DNA of 64,000 nucleotides, taken from positions 23,008,934 to 23,072,933 of the forward strand of contig NC_063151.1 of NCBI RefSeq assembly GCF_020921035.1, read 5' to 3'. Below, one piece after another: positions 13,321 to 24,671 of the stretch (position 1 is its first letter; every line of letters begins with the position of its first letter). The DNA is from Rhodamnia argentea. Lineage: Eukaryota > Streptophyta > Magnoliopsida > Myrtales > Myrtaceae. A program made the translations under genes and the position numbers. The notes under the pieces were generated by a model. It ran no database searches. It was not told the DNA's origin and saw only the letters and a program-made list of their open reading frames with translations.

Positions 13321-14457
13321 TAAGAGCCTATTTGGTAACGTTTCTATTCCTCCTATTCTATTTTTCGAAATAAAAAAGAATCAAAAACATATTTGGTAAC
13401 GCAAATGATTCTAATTCTGATTCCGCTCTCACTCCCGTAAGCACTTTTGAACCAAAAATAAGAATAAAAAAAAAAGTTAGTTAAAAAAAAAGACACTTTT
13501 GAGAATAAAAAAGGCAACGATAATCTTCTCTCACTTTTGTTGGGCGCCCACGAGGCGTGAGCCGGGTCAACCCGACCTGGTCTAAATAATTTTTTTTAAT
13601 AAAAAATCAAAAAATTAATCAAAAATTTAAAATATCCAAAAAATGGTAAATTCACAAAAAATTCTAAAAAAATGGAAAAAAATCAGAAAAAAATTCCAAA
13701 ATTTTAAAAAAATCTAAAAAATTAGGAAATGTGTCATTTTAACTGGTCAATTCTATTTTTGACAATTTTGCCTTCCAATTTCTCCCAAATGACGATTTTG
13801 CCAATCATAGGCAAATCGTTCCGAAAAAATTCGAAAATTCTCAAAAAGTCTCAAAAAGTAGAAAATAGGTCCATTTAACTGGCCTATTTTATTTTTGGTG
13901 ATTTTTCCTAAGTTCTGCTTGATTTGTTGTCGGAGTACCATGCACATCAATGACCAACCGCATCGGTGACCATCCGCATGGTATACAAGGATAAAACTGA
14001 GTCACCTATGTGGCGGAGATGAAATTTATTCATTCTGATTAATAAAAAATAATTAAAGTCACATCTTTCATCATTGACATATATATAGCCTCAAGAGAAG
14101 TATGGAAAAATAACAATTTTTGCGTATTATCCTTCAAATGAACAAATCTAAAGTATCCATATTTTGGCCAAAAAGATGTCATAATGTAAGAGGATCGCAG
14201 CTATGGGGTCTAAGGAAATCTACTAAATGTGATTTTGCAATTATTTGATTTAAATAACAAATTGGGAAGAGAAATTATTTCCCATAACATAAATTTTGTG
14301 CGGTTATCAAATGCGTTTATATTCCGGGAATAGAAATTTTATACGATTATCAAACGCGTTTTAATTCTCTAAAACTCATCCAGGGAACAGAATAAAAAAA
14401 ATTGATTCTAATCAGAATTACTTTTTTGGAACGTAAACGTTACTAAACAGGCCGTAA
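13321..14457. mobile_element. MITE-like element with TTTGGTAACGTTT termini, copy 1
   Basis: The left end GAGCCTATTTGGTAACGTTT and the right end AAACGTTACTAAACAGGCC are inverted copies of each other, about 1.1 kb apart. Such termini are typical of non-autonomous hAT-like elements in plants. The interior is AT-rich without a transposase. A perfect target-site duplication was not seen. The subterminal phrase AGAAATTTTATACGATTATC recurs in diverged form near 59115. Confidence 0.7.
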
Positions 14458-14876
14458 ATAATTATTTCCGTAGAATCAATTTTCCCAACAAAAGCAAGAG
14501 CAAATACTTTCTTTTCACGCACAATAATGCGTAGTTATAAACAATTTTTCGACGAAAGAAATATATGAACAATTCAAATTTGACATACGTAATATTTGAA
14601 AAAGTCCTATTTTCGAACTCAAAAAATTAAAATAAGGACGAGAAGAAATTAAAAAAAGAAATAATAATTCCGCTAATTATCCGAAAAGAAAAAGAAAAGG
14701 AGAGTGGGGGGGTGTCTCCTTCTCAAGCAAGCGTGAAGCGAAGGACCGTTAAAAATGGCGACTTTAGGGCTTCCCTTCACTCTAATGTCATCTGCTTCTT
14801 CCGAAAGAGGGCTCGCTCTCCCACCACGACGCAAGCCAAGCCGTACGTGACCAGCGCCTAGCTCAGCTGCTCGATC

Positions 14877-14895
14877 CCCTCTCTCTCTCTCTCTC
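14877..14895. repeat. (CT)n microsatellite in the PTB leader
   Basis: About nine CT units lie in the probable transcribed leader of the PTB gene. They are followed about 40 nt later by a good donor (GAGTAAGTAG, GT at 14934-14935). The matching acceptor TTTCAG ends at 15264. This indicates a 5'-UTR intron of about 331 bp, which is an inference without transcript support. Confidence 0.65.
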
Positions 14896-15276
14896 GTCTT
14901 TGCATTTCCATCGAGGAGGCTCCGAAATCGCGAGTAAGTAGCTGCTGCTTCCCGGATTGAGTCGGCCACCTGCATTTGCGTTGCTTGCTCAATCTTTCGC
15001 GCGTCGCCGGCTTGTTCTGATTCCCACGCGGATTTTTAATTTTGCTTCTGTTGGGTCCGAACACGGGGTCGTCTAATCGCTCTGGTGTCTGCACGATCTT
15101 TTTTCCACGTGAATGCCTGCTCTGTTCATGAAAATCGAGTCTACACTGTGGTGGCCTCTATCGTTGTAGCCTGGGGTTGGGAAGGCGTTTCGATCTTTGT
15201 TATTGCTTCGTTGGCTGGAAAGTTGGTGATTCTTTCTTCTTGTGGGTGGTGGGGTTTGTTTCAGGTGGGTGAAAAG

Positions 15277-18200
15277 ATGGCCGAGCCTTCCAAGGTGATT
15301 CACATTCGCAACGTTGGTCATGAGATTTCTGAGGTATCTGCTTCCTCACCATAGACACGCATGAAAAGGTTCATTTTTTCATGGTGTTATTAGGTGTGTC
15401 TGTAGCGTAATCATGTTCAAGTACCTAAACTGTACGTCTGACACTTAATGGCGGTCAAGTCAAGGATGATTTTAGTGTTCTTTTAAGAAGGGGATGAAAA
15501 TAGAGGAGACATTTTTCGCTTAGTAGTTTTGAGTTATATATCTGCTTGTATTTTGACGTTTTGACTAATGGGTGTCTTGGTATCTGCTGTCAAGTTTTTA
15601 TCAGGAATTTGTTGTAAATGCCTGTCAATTTTTTAAGATTTGTGGAAGATACTTGTATATAAATAGGATAAATGCATTGAGTGTTAATATATTGCCGTTT
15701 ACCTTCAGAACGATTTGCTTCAGCTATTTCAGCCATTTGGAGTCATTACTAAGCTTGTGATGCTCCGTGCCAAGAATCAGGTCCGACTACTGTCAGATGT
15801 GGCTCTGGGAATTATCCATTTTCCTTGAAAGCTAAAAAGATGCAACTGCTGACTGTTGGTTTCTGCAGGCTCTCCTCCAAATGCAGGATGTACCATCTGC
15901 AATCAATGCTATGCAGGTTTACACCAATGTTCAGCCAACAATCAGGTATGGCAATTCTGGTATCATGAGCCTTTTTTTCCCGACATATGAACTTCTCTTT
16001 TTGCCTCCTGCTGCTGATTATTGAGGGAAACCTCGTTTTCCCTTTTTTCCAACGATATGGATTTTTTTCTTTTCTGTAATAAGCAGTTTGAAGTGCTATG
16101 TTTTCTTTAATTTAGGGGTAGGAATGTATATGTCCAATTTTCATCCCATCAAGAATTGACTACTGTGGATCAGAACACTCAGGGTCGAGGAGACGAGGTC
16201 AGCAGGTTTTTTGTTTTTTCCTTTTGGAGTTTAGTGTGCACTTTGGTTATTAATAGATTTGAGTTGGCATCTTTTTTGGCGACATCATTTTTGTGAGCTT
16301 AGAGTTGTTATTGGAACCAGAGTAGAATGGCAAACATCAGTATAGCTGTCCTTGATAGACTTCTGCATTTTATCTTTTGCGATCTTTCTGGGTCTACGCT
16401 ATCTGTGTCTATTTAGCAGATGGAGAAAAAGCAATTTGTTATCCCCTAACTTCTTGCCTGTGAAAATTAAATTTTTCTGGAGAATCAATTTTGTGAGTAG
16501 CCTGGCTGAACACAAATTCTGGAGTAGCATAATTGTAGCGTCATAAAATTTTATCATTCGGTTGATTGACAAAAAGATCATATTTCTTATTGAAACACAG
16601 TAACAATTTCTTCAGTGCGATTGGCAAGTGGAGAAGCTGTCAACTGCCCCAAGGTTTACTGTCTCTTGGGTAGGAATCGAGTTTACCTTTGCATGGAGGA
16701 CTTGGATGTGCCGGATCAACTTTTAGATAGATCGGCGGATGATTAAGGACAAAAGATAGATGGAGGGATGAAGTTATACACTTAGATTAATAACCAGCTG
16801 TAAAGAGTTCAAATATCAAAAGCTGCTTCACAAATTAAAAGCAGATAAGCCCAAGTGAATAATGTGGTGAAAACAAGGAGTTACCTTATCTGAAGGGTTG
16901 TTATGGGAAAACTCCCAGATAATATTATTGTCTTCCAGGATGGTGTTTGATGATTTCTACATCTCTAGCTGGTAATCATTATTTTCAATGCTTATTAATT
17001 ATTTATTCCTGGAGGGTGGGACCCTAGGACCGATTTCTTTGGGAGAGGAACTGAGTTTGGTGGAAATTTTTACCCTTTCCTGAACATCAACTGAAATTAC
17101 TCTTTTCCACGCAGCTTCATAGTTAATGGTCTGATTATGGGTGAATTGTGGCATCAATCAGCAGTATAATTTATTTCCAGCCTTTTTTTGAAACTGTGCT
17201 GACTCTATTGCATCATTATGAACTAGCTATCGTATCACGTAGTAGAGCAGATTTCAGGGTATAGCTGGTATAAATTCTTTTTAGGTAATCGTTGGACATT
17301 GTGCTATATGCCATGCTTTTTTTGTTTTCTTCCTTGCTTCTCACTCCTCACGTTTCTTTGGCATCGTTACCTTTGTAACTGGAATCTTGTGATTTCAGTG
17401 CTACTACGATAATTTGTAATCTTGAATCCTTCTTAAAATAAATGAACTAGGTATATACACGATGAGATAATGGGCTCTGCCTTATGAAGCTGCGCAGATG
17501 CAGATGCAGATGCAGCTCCACTTTAGATTTTAATAACTTTGTTGTTGAAGACTTCTTGGAATATTCCGCTGACTGAGTGCACGTAGAGGATTAAGTTTCT
17601 TAATGGAACTGGCAAGATATGTAAGCGATAAAGATTCCAATGGAATTTGTTTGAGGAGCGGAGCAACTATAGTGACTTCAGGAACTTAAATATCAGCGAC
17701 AATATTGCTGACCACATGGTAGTTTTCTCGGTTTCTGCTTAGCATAGCTCCAGGTCAAATGAGTATCTGATGAATTTGCTTCTAGTGGTCCGCCATCTCG
17801 AAATTTCGAATTTATTAACCACAATTAATATATATCTCTGCAGTTTTCAAGATGAACTTCATTCTTTGCATATGTTGGAGCATCATTCTTTCATTGCTTT
17901 ATGAAAGTAGAAACATAGCTCATTAAAGATGAAATGAAAGACTTAGTAGGCTTCTTTGGGAAGTCGAACCTGTTTCATTTTCAGTCCAGTTGCTGGAGTG
18001 GCTGGGGTGCGTTGGCATTTATTTAATATACCCAGGGAAAGTTCAATAAGGAGGAAAGGGAGGAGATACTTGCTCCAACCCGCATTTCTCGTCTTTCCAA
18101 AATCTGTCATAAATGCTTTCAATAGAGAGCTTGTTAAGAACAATGCTTTCCATAGAGTGCTTGTTACGAACAATGTTTCGTGTAGCACATTCATAAATAA

Positions 18201-18447
18201 TCTTTTGCGGTGCTGCTTCTTTTCTCTACTATTCTTTTCTATTTATTCTCTTCTCTCTCTTCTTTCTCTATGTTGGTCTACTCTTGGGCACACTTCGGAT
18301 GCACAGCCAAATCGAATTCTCTTAGTAACTATACATCACATGCTATACCCTATAACGGTGGAAGTGCTGCATCAAGTGTTTTCTCCTTATGGATTTGTAG
18401 AGAAGATTGTCACCTTTCAGAAGTCAGCTGGTCAGCTTCTACAAGTT

Positions 18448-18478
<31 letters not shown>

Positions 18479-21400
18479 TCTTTTCTCCTAGCACGTTGTA
18501 CTTTAGTTGGATGGATGATACTTATCGAGGTGGGTTACGCCTGAACTTTCTTTTTGTGCAATAAACAGTACTTAACAACCCTATTTGAGTTTTCCAAGTG
18601 ACGTGTTTGTTTGTCCCACTTTGATCTGCTAATCTTCATGTGCATTTGCAATGCATTTAGCTGTAAAGAAGGCATATTATCTATGTCACTCCCTATAATT
18701 GACAGTATATGCATGTGTCGAAATATATATATAGATAGAGAGAGATGAATATGTTGCTTTATATTCTTAGGTTTTCAAGCCCTTATCCAGTATCAATCAC
18801 AACAGAGTGCTGTTTCAGCTATAACGGCTCTTCAGGTATCTATAAGTCCCTTCCTTTGGTAAGGGGCTTCATGTGGCACTTCCCGTAATTGCTTCTGACA
18901 GGAGAATTAATTCTTGATACCACAGGGACGTAATATTTATGATGGTTGTTGTCAGCTGGATATCCAGTACTCTAAGTATGTCCAAATCCTTAGTTCAAGT
19001 CCATTTCTGGCCAACAGGCTACTAATTGCTCACGATTGTTTTCCCTTGACTTCTGAATATTAATTGAGACATTTCCGTTTTGCAGCCTTGATGAGTTGCA
19101 AGTGAACTTCAACAATGAACGGTCAAGGTAACTTAGTAGCATAGGGGAGTGTTAATCTTACACATTTGCCGTTTTCATCGTTTGTGGTTCATCTTTTCCA
19201 CAGGGATTTTACAAATCCGAATCTGCCTGCAGAACAGAGAGGCAGATCATCACAAGTATGTCTGGTTGTGGTCCTGCCATTAATATTTGCTCTTTTTGTC
19301 TGAAGCTTTTGTGATACTGAAAATGTTTCTTTGGTCATGGTGCAGCAACCTGGATATGGTGATGCTGGCGGTATGTATGCTTTTCAAGCTTCTGGAGCCA
19401 GTACAGGTAAACTTTTCTGGGAATTTAGGGTCAGTTAGAGACTCTTCAGATGTGCTGATGCCTGCCAGTCGCTAACGGAAGCTTTCTTTCTTCTGTCTTT
19501 TTGGCTCTTGTCTTGGTCCTCCAGTCGCATTTCCACAGGTGAGCTATGATCTACATGCTAGATAACTTTCTGTTTATGATAGTCGTCTACAATTGCTGGA
19601 GCATTATTCTAAAATCTTTGTATGTTTGTTTTTCTTTTGCCACTCTCCTCACTCAATAAATTCTTGGCATGACACATAAAAAACATGTTTTCACCATGCA
19701 CTCGATTGACAATAGCATCTTACACAGAAAGCATCTATTCACAAGTCTAGTATCTTTGTTTTGAAGTTTCTCAGCTGTTACGAGTGCTCTCCCAATCAGC
19801 CTCCAACAGAATGATTAGGAGGGAGGGAGAGTTCCTTTTTTTTTGGGGGGGGTTGGGGTTAGTTCAGAGTGGGTTGGGGTTATGGAGTAAAAACGAAAGC
19901 CAGGAAGAAAATAGGTTTTTTGTCATGGAACCACTGGACTGATGGCCCGCAGCATCCCCATCATGTTGTTGTGACATTGTCTGATCTCTGATCTCTTCTG
20001 ATGTCCTCTCTGCATTTTGTGCTACTAGAAATCTTAGGTGATGTGTTGACTTTGTCTCCTATTCCTCTCATATAGGTGCCCAATGCTGCAGCAATTGCAG
20101 CTGCCTTTGCTGGAGGCTTACCCCCTGGAATTAGTGGCACAAATGAAAGGTGTACTGTCCTTGTCTCCAATCTTAATCCTGATGTAAGTAGTTTTCTGAT
20201 TTTACTTGCTGTCTTTCGTAGCTTGTAAAGTGATTTAACTGTTGGACCATTAAAAACACGATTTTTTATGTTTCAGGGAATAGATGAGGACAAGCTTTTC
20301 AACCTTTTCTCTCTTTATGGAAATATTGTCAGGGTTAAACTTCTTCGAAATAAGCCAGATCATGCACTTGTTCAGATGGGTGACGGCTTCCAGGCTGAAT
20401 TAGCAGTACACTTTCTAAAGGTTAGATCTGAAAAACTTATCAACTGCACTTGTGCTGTTAAGATGAGGATGATAAAATTCTTTTCTAGAACCCTCCCTAG
20501 TTATAGGATAGAGCAAATTACTTCTCCCTGGATCTTAATTGTTGTATAGTTGCACCTCTCTCCACATGGTTAATGTAGAAAATCTTTTGCTTCCATAGTC
20601 TTAATTGGAACTACATACTCTTTCGAAGTAATTGATGGAGTCTTTTTTATTTGCTGTTTTTGCTGGGACGAAGGACACATATTTTTCTTCCCAGCTGCTA
20701 TGCGACTGGATACTGAGGTTTGTTGACTTTGGGCTGTGGTGCATATAGAATATGTAAAACAGTCTCAAATGATGATGTTCATTTCACCTTCAGGTCTCAG
20801 AATCACAGAAACTCATGCACTTGATAGATTTCGTTCATGTGAGTATATCACATCTATAATTTCACCACCTAAGAAGCCTATTTGATGTTGTGCACTTAAA
20901 CCTCTAGCTAAGATACCTCTATAATTTCACAGATTGATGAACTTTTGTCCGGTGGAAGTATGTCAGTATGTCAGTAATTTGTACTCTCACAAGTACTCAA
21001 TGGTCCACATGATGGAGTTTCTTTGTCATAAATAAGACTTGGTAGATCAAACAAGTTTTGGCCATGGAGAGGGATGGTTTGTGAAGAATTTGAGTTCTCT
21101 TCAGTCTTATGGTCTGCTGCACATGTTTTATGGCTCGGCAGAGCTATTTTTGGTACATTTTAATGTCAATTAGTGTTATTAATAATGACTCAAAGTACAG
21201 AGAATATTCGAACACTTCTCCTTTCTTTTTGCCAGAATGAGCATTAGTTGCTTCTGAAGTTGATCTACTTGGTCTCTAAATGGGCTTTAACTTATATTTA
21301 TGGCTAGCATGCAATGCTGTGCGACATCACATGATTGTTTAATTTAGTGAAATTTTGTTTGCTTGAATTTGATTGAGAGCTCTCTCTTTTGAGGTGAATC

Positions 21401-21874
21401 ATTTCCATGTATACTTTCTCATTATTTTGCATCAATTATTATGGAAGTTTGTCAATAATCTGGGAGCTATTATGTGAGCTATAGGGGGCGATGCTTTTTG
21501 GGAAGCGATTGGAGGTTAATTTCTCAAAGCATCCGAACATAACTCCTGGTGCTGAAACACACGAGTATGGCAATTCAAATCTCAACCGCTTCAATCGTAA
21601 TGCGGCAAAGAACTACCGGTACTGTTGCTCGCCTACGAAGATGATCCACCTCTCCACTCTTCCCCAGGAGATTACGGAAGAGGAGATTGCGACAATCCTG
21701 GAGGAGCACGGCACCATTGTTAGTACCAAGGTTTTTGAGATGAATGGGAAGAAGCAAGCCCTAGTTATGTTTGAAACGGAGGAGCAAGCCACCGAAGCTC
21801 TTGTGTGCAAGCACGCCACCTCTGTGGCTGGGTCGATAATCCGAATTTCCTTCTCTCAGTTGCAAGCTATATAA
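15277..21874 (+). CDS. PTB3: Polypyrimidine tract-binding protein, PTB3 type, 14 coding exons
   Basis: Predicted 445-aa RNA-binding splicing regulator with four RRM domains. Exons are 15277-15333, 15709-15780, 15869-15945, 16116-16197, 18307-18430, 18771-18835, 18926-18975, 19086-19127, 19204-19255, 19346-19406, 19525-19538, 20076-20183, 20277-20420 and 21485-21874; all junction phases agree. RRM1 starts at VIHIRNVG (about residue 7), RRM2 at ILLVTIHH (about 100), RRM3 at CTVLVSNLN (about 258) and RRM4 at KMIHLSTLP (about 368). The end is IIRISFSQLQAI. The domain order, and phrases such as KLFNLFSLYGNIVR and NRNAAKNYRYCCSPTKM, match plant PTB3 proteins, which lie apart from the longer PTB1/PTB2 pair. 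The start is chosen at MAEPSKVIHIRNV after a probable 5'-UTR intron. Exon 11 is only 14 nt. Exon 10 has two in-frame donors, and exon 5 is flanked by CU-rich tracts (see findings). Confidence 0.95.
18211..18269 (+). promoter_or_regulatory. CU-rich tract upstream of PTB exon 5
   Basis: About 59 nt at the end of intron 4 are almost purely pyrimidine, with many TTCT, CTCT and TCTT words. This is more than an ordinary acceptor tract: it ends about 37 nt before the exon 5 acceptor at 18306. PTB proteins bind such CU-rich RNA. A regulatory role is inferred. Confidence 0.5.
18447..18474 (+). promoter_or_regulatory. (TC)14 tract just downstream of the PTB exon 5 donor
   Basis: An uninterrupted pyrimidine dinucleotide run begins about 16 nt after the donor at 18431. 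Together with the upstream tract it brackets exon 5 in the layout known from PTB-repressed exons. As a microsatellite it may also vary in length between individuals. Confidence 0.55.
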
Positions 21875-22807
21875 GGGGAAAATAGCGGTTCGAAGTGATG
21901 ATGATGATGTCTGCATCGGGCTTAGTTTTCTTAGGACCCTTTGTTTAGTGGATCCGATAAGGCTTAATCACGTGATGAGAATTTAATGGCTTCTTGCATA
22001 GAAGGTTGCTCTTTCTGATGATGGTTCGGTGGAATTCTTGTCTCTGCTCTTGTACTTGTACCAGCATTTCCATTCCTGTATTTGTGCCAATCTCCAACCT
22101 CTGTTGAATTGTACTACTTCGATTTCAGATATTTTCCTAACCTGGCTCTTTTATTCTTACCTTAAGATATTGAAGAGATTTGCGTACATAATCCTGCTTT
22201 GGCGAGCTAAGAAGTTGATGAGGCTATAGCTAATCTTTTGGAGATGACCAGATGGGTTCTTTGTATTTCTGGGCATTTGCTTTCATGTGGATGATAAAAA
22301 GCAGAGAGAGATTGTGGCAATCTTTGCGTTTTGCAGATTATTGAACTTCTTGTCTTCTATTTCAATTCTTTTAATGGTTTTGAGCTTCTAAATGAATGTG
22401 TGATTTAATATCTAGCATGGACAAGTTATAAACAGTCCTAGCATGTAGTCATTAACTGACATAATGTATGAGATCTATATAAGTTTTAGTGAAAACTTCG
22501 CAAACTCACATGATATGTTACTGGCATATTATTTACGGAGAAGTTGATTCTATTTTTGCACTATGGCAAATTAGTTCTCAAGACCACTTTCGCGTACCTC
22601 TGTTAATATCTTGAATTAAGGTAAAAGGTTGATGGAAGGTAACAAAAACATATATCTCTAGAGGGTTCATTACATGACCGTGCATATTTAGAAAATAATG
22701 GATCCCTAAGAGAAGTTGCGAATTTAATAATTTGGAAGTTGTATAGAAACCAATTATGGCACGATATTTTGCCGTATTTCACAAAGTAAATGATATTAAC
22801 AAATCGG
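21875..22807. other. PTB 3' UTR and AT-rich spacer
   Basis: The first few hundred bases are probably 3' UTR of the PTB gene. The rest is AT-rich spacer up to the LINE relic. No gene was seen. Confidence 0.5.
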
Positions 22808-23891
22808 CAAAAAAAAAAAAAAATGTTACCTCCACAAATTCACAATGGGGCTGCTTAGCGTTGATCTCAACACAAACATGGGCATAAGAGATCATTTTCA
22901 CGTTCTAAGTTTGGAGATCCACATATAGGGGCTTACCAATGGCGCTGACAAGTACACTAATACCAGGAGCATACCACAAAGAATAGGAAATATTCCTTAG
23001 TCGAATCCAAACAGGTAGGGAATCATGTTGGCCTCTCGAGGTTCATAAGAGGGTGCCATTGTTGAAGGATAAGGGGCATACGTGCAATAGTTAGAGGCCC
23101 CATTGTCAAGAGTCTTACGACGGAAGTCATCATCCGGAATATGAAAAAAATAGAAGCCATCATCATTATCCATAACTTCGGACAAGTGTGGTCCCTAAAA
23201 ATGCTTGGCAGCCGACTCAGTAAGTTTAAATGGGAGTCTTCTCCCAACGAAATAGCTAACAAGACATTCTGTCCATTTGGGATTGATCGCCTCAAGAATT
23301 TCATCAGATATATTCACTACAGTTCTATCACCAACAATGGTGGGAGGGATATAACTTAGGTCATACCATTTTGCTGCAGATTTTGCTACTAGTGCCCAGG
23401 AGCGTTGGAAGGGGCGAGTTGCTTCCTCGGAGGCATGAGTGGGGGGCTGTGGTGGCTTGGACAAAGCCCTGCCACGGCTTCGACCACGTCTATTTGGGGT
23501 GCGGATCTTACGAAACCTGGTTCTTAGTAGAAGAGGTCCTAGCATCGTCTGCAGCCGCAACGTTCTTTTCCTTCATTGGGTCAATAACAATAACAGAGCT
23601 CGGGGCAGCTTTGGTAGACCCAAGATGGACTCTACAGATTTGCTTAGAGGGCAAAGGAATCTCGGAGGATTTGGCTTTCGCCGTAGCATATAGCATATGC
23701 AGGAAAGCCCCTTCTCGATTTGTGGGTCGAGCTGCCATGGAACTGCTCAAGCCAGATCTGCCATAGAGTGAATAGGGATGCTCCAACCCAAAATCCCAGC
23801 GGTGAGAAAGGAGAAGGAGGTGGGGATGACCTACGACACAAAATCTCAGGAGGAACCAACGGTGCGATCCCTTGGAATCGTAGAAATTCAA
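22808..23891 (-). pseudogene. LINE ORF1 relic with DUF4283 region
   Basis: Read on the minus strand in several frames, this region gives the order expected of the plant LINE ORF1 (DUF4283) protein. It shows WTECLVSYFVGRRLPFK, then DGFYFFHIPDDDF, then PLILQQWHPLMNLE after a frame change, then VWIRLRNISYSLWYAPG and ASAIGKPLY-like VSAIGKPLYVD, then YAHVCVEINA. At least one frameshift and one stop break the frame. The N-terminal part (about 23891-23560) is low in recognisable motifs. No zinc knuckle and no adjoining reverse transcriptase were found. It is a dead insertion between PTB and the next gene. Confidence 0.75.
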
Positions 23892-24543
23892 AGTCGATGA
23901 ACAGTGCCGGATGGAACAGTGGACGAGCGAGAACTAGAGTGAACAGCGCACGCGCGAGGGAAAGTTTAAAAAAAAAAAAATCACGAATAACAATTCATAT
24001 CTCCTATTCTTACAAAAAAAAAATTATATCAAATTATTAAGAAAAATTACATGATGTGATGTCCCATATTTAACAAACGAATGATGTAAACCTAAGGTAA
24101 ATTAGATGACGATGCATATTTTACGTACAAATTGACATCGGCGAGCTAATAAATGAATCGGCCGCGAGCGTAAACATTTTATTGAAGAAAAGAATTACTT
24201 TAAAAGACTCCATGGTATAAATATAGAGGATCATTAGAAAAAAAAAAGTCATATCAAATGGTACCCTTTATTTCATAAATCGATGACATTAGAGGATCAA
24301 TAAAATAATTCATCACTGAAGAATTATAGCTCTGTCTTCTGCGGATATATGAGTATTACAAAATCAATCGAACAATTATTTAATAAAAAAATAAATAAAA
24401 ACCATCATCAAAAGATCATAATACAATTTCAAAGGGTCGTCTTATATGTTGAAATTCCCGAATAAACAACTTTGGATAACTAACTAACTAACGACCTCTC
24501 GCCGCCACAAATTTGGCGCCAAAACAAGAACGTGCTTCCAGCT
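23892..24543. other. AT-rich spacer and promoter of the following gene
   Basis: No coding sequence was recognised. The segment is AT-rich with poly-A runs. Its last part belongs to the promoter of the gene that starts at 24672. Confidence 0.5.
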
Positions 24544-24549
24544 TATAAA
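24544..24549 (+). promoter_or_regulatory. TATA box of the unknown-function gene
   Basis: TATAAA occurs 128 bp upstream of the start codon and just before the CT-rich leader. The spacing predicts transcription starting near 24575-24580. It was judged by motif and position only. Confidence 0.5.
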
Positions 24550-24550
24550 C

Positions 24551-24586
24551 CTCCGCCTCTCTCTCTCTCCCTCTCTCCCTCTCTCT
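24551..24586. repeat. CT-rich microsatellite in leader
   Basis: Interrupted CT dinucleotide runs directly follow the TATA box and overlap the expected transcription start. Confidence 0.8.
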
Positions 24587-24671
24587 GCCTTCCCAAATCC
24601 ATCTCCATGCTCAGAAGTCCGCATCACAAGCAAGTAAATACAGAGAAAAACAGAGCAGCCGAAGACACACA

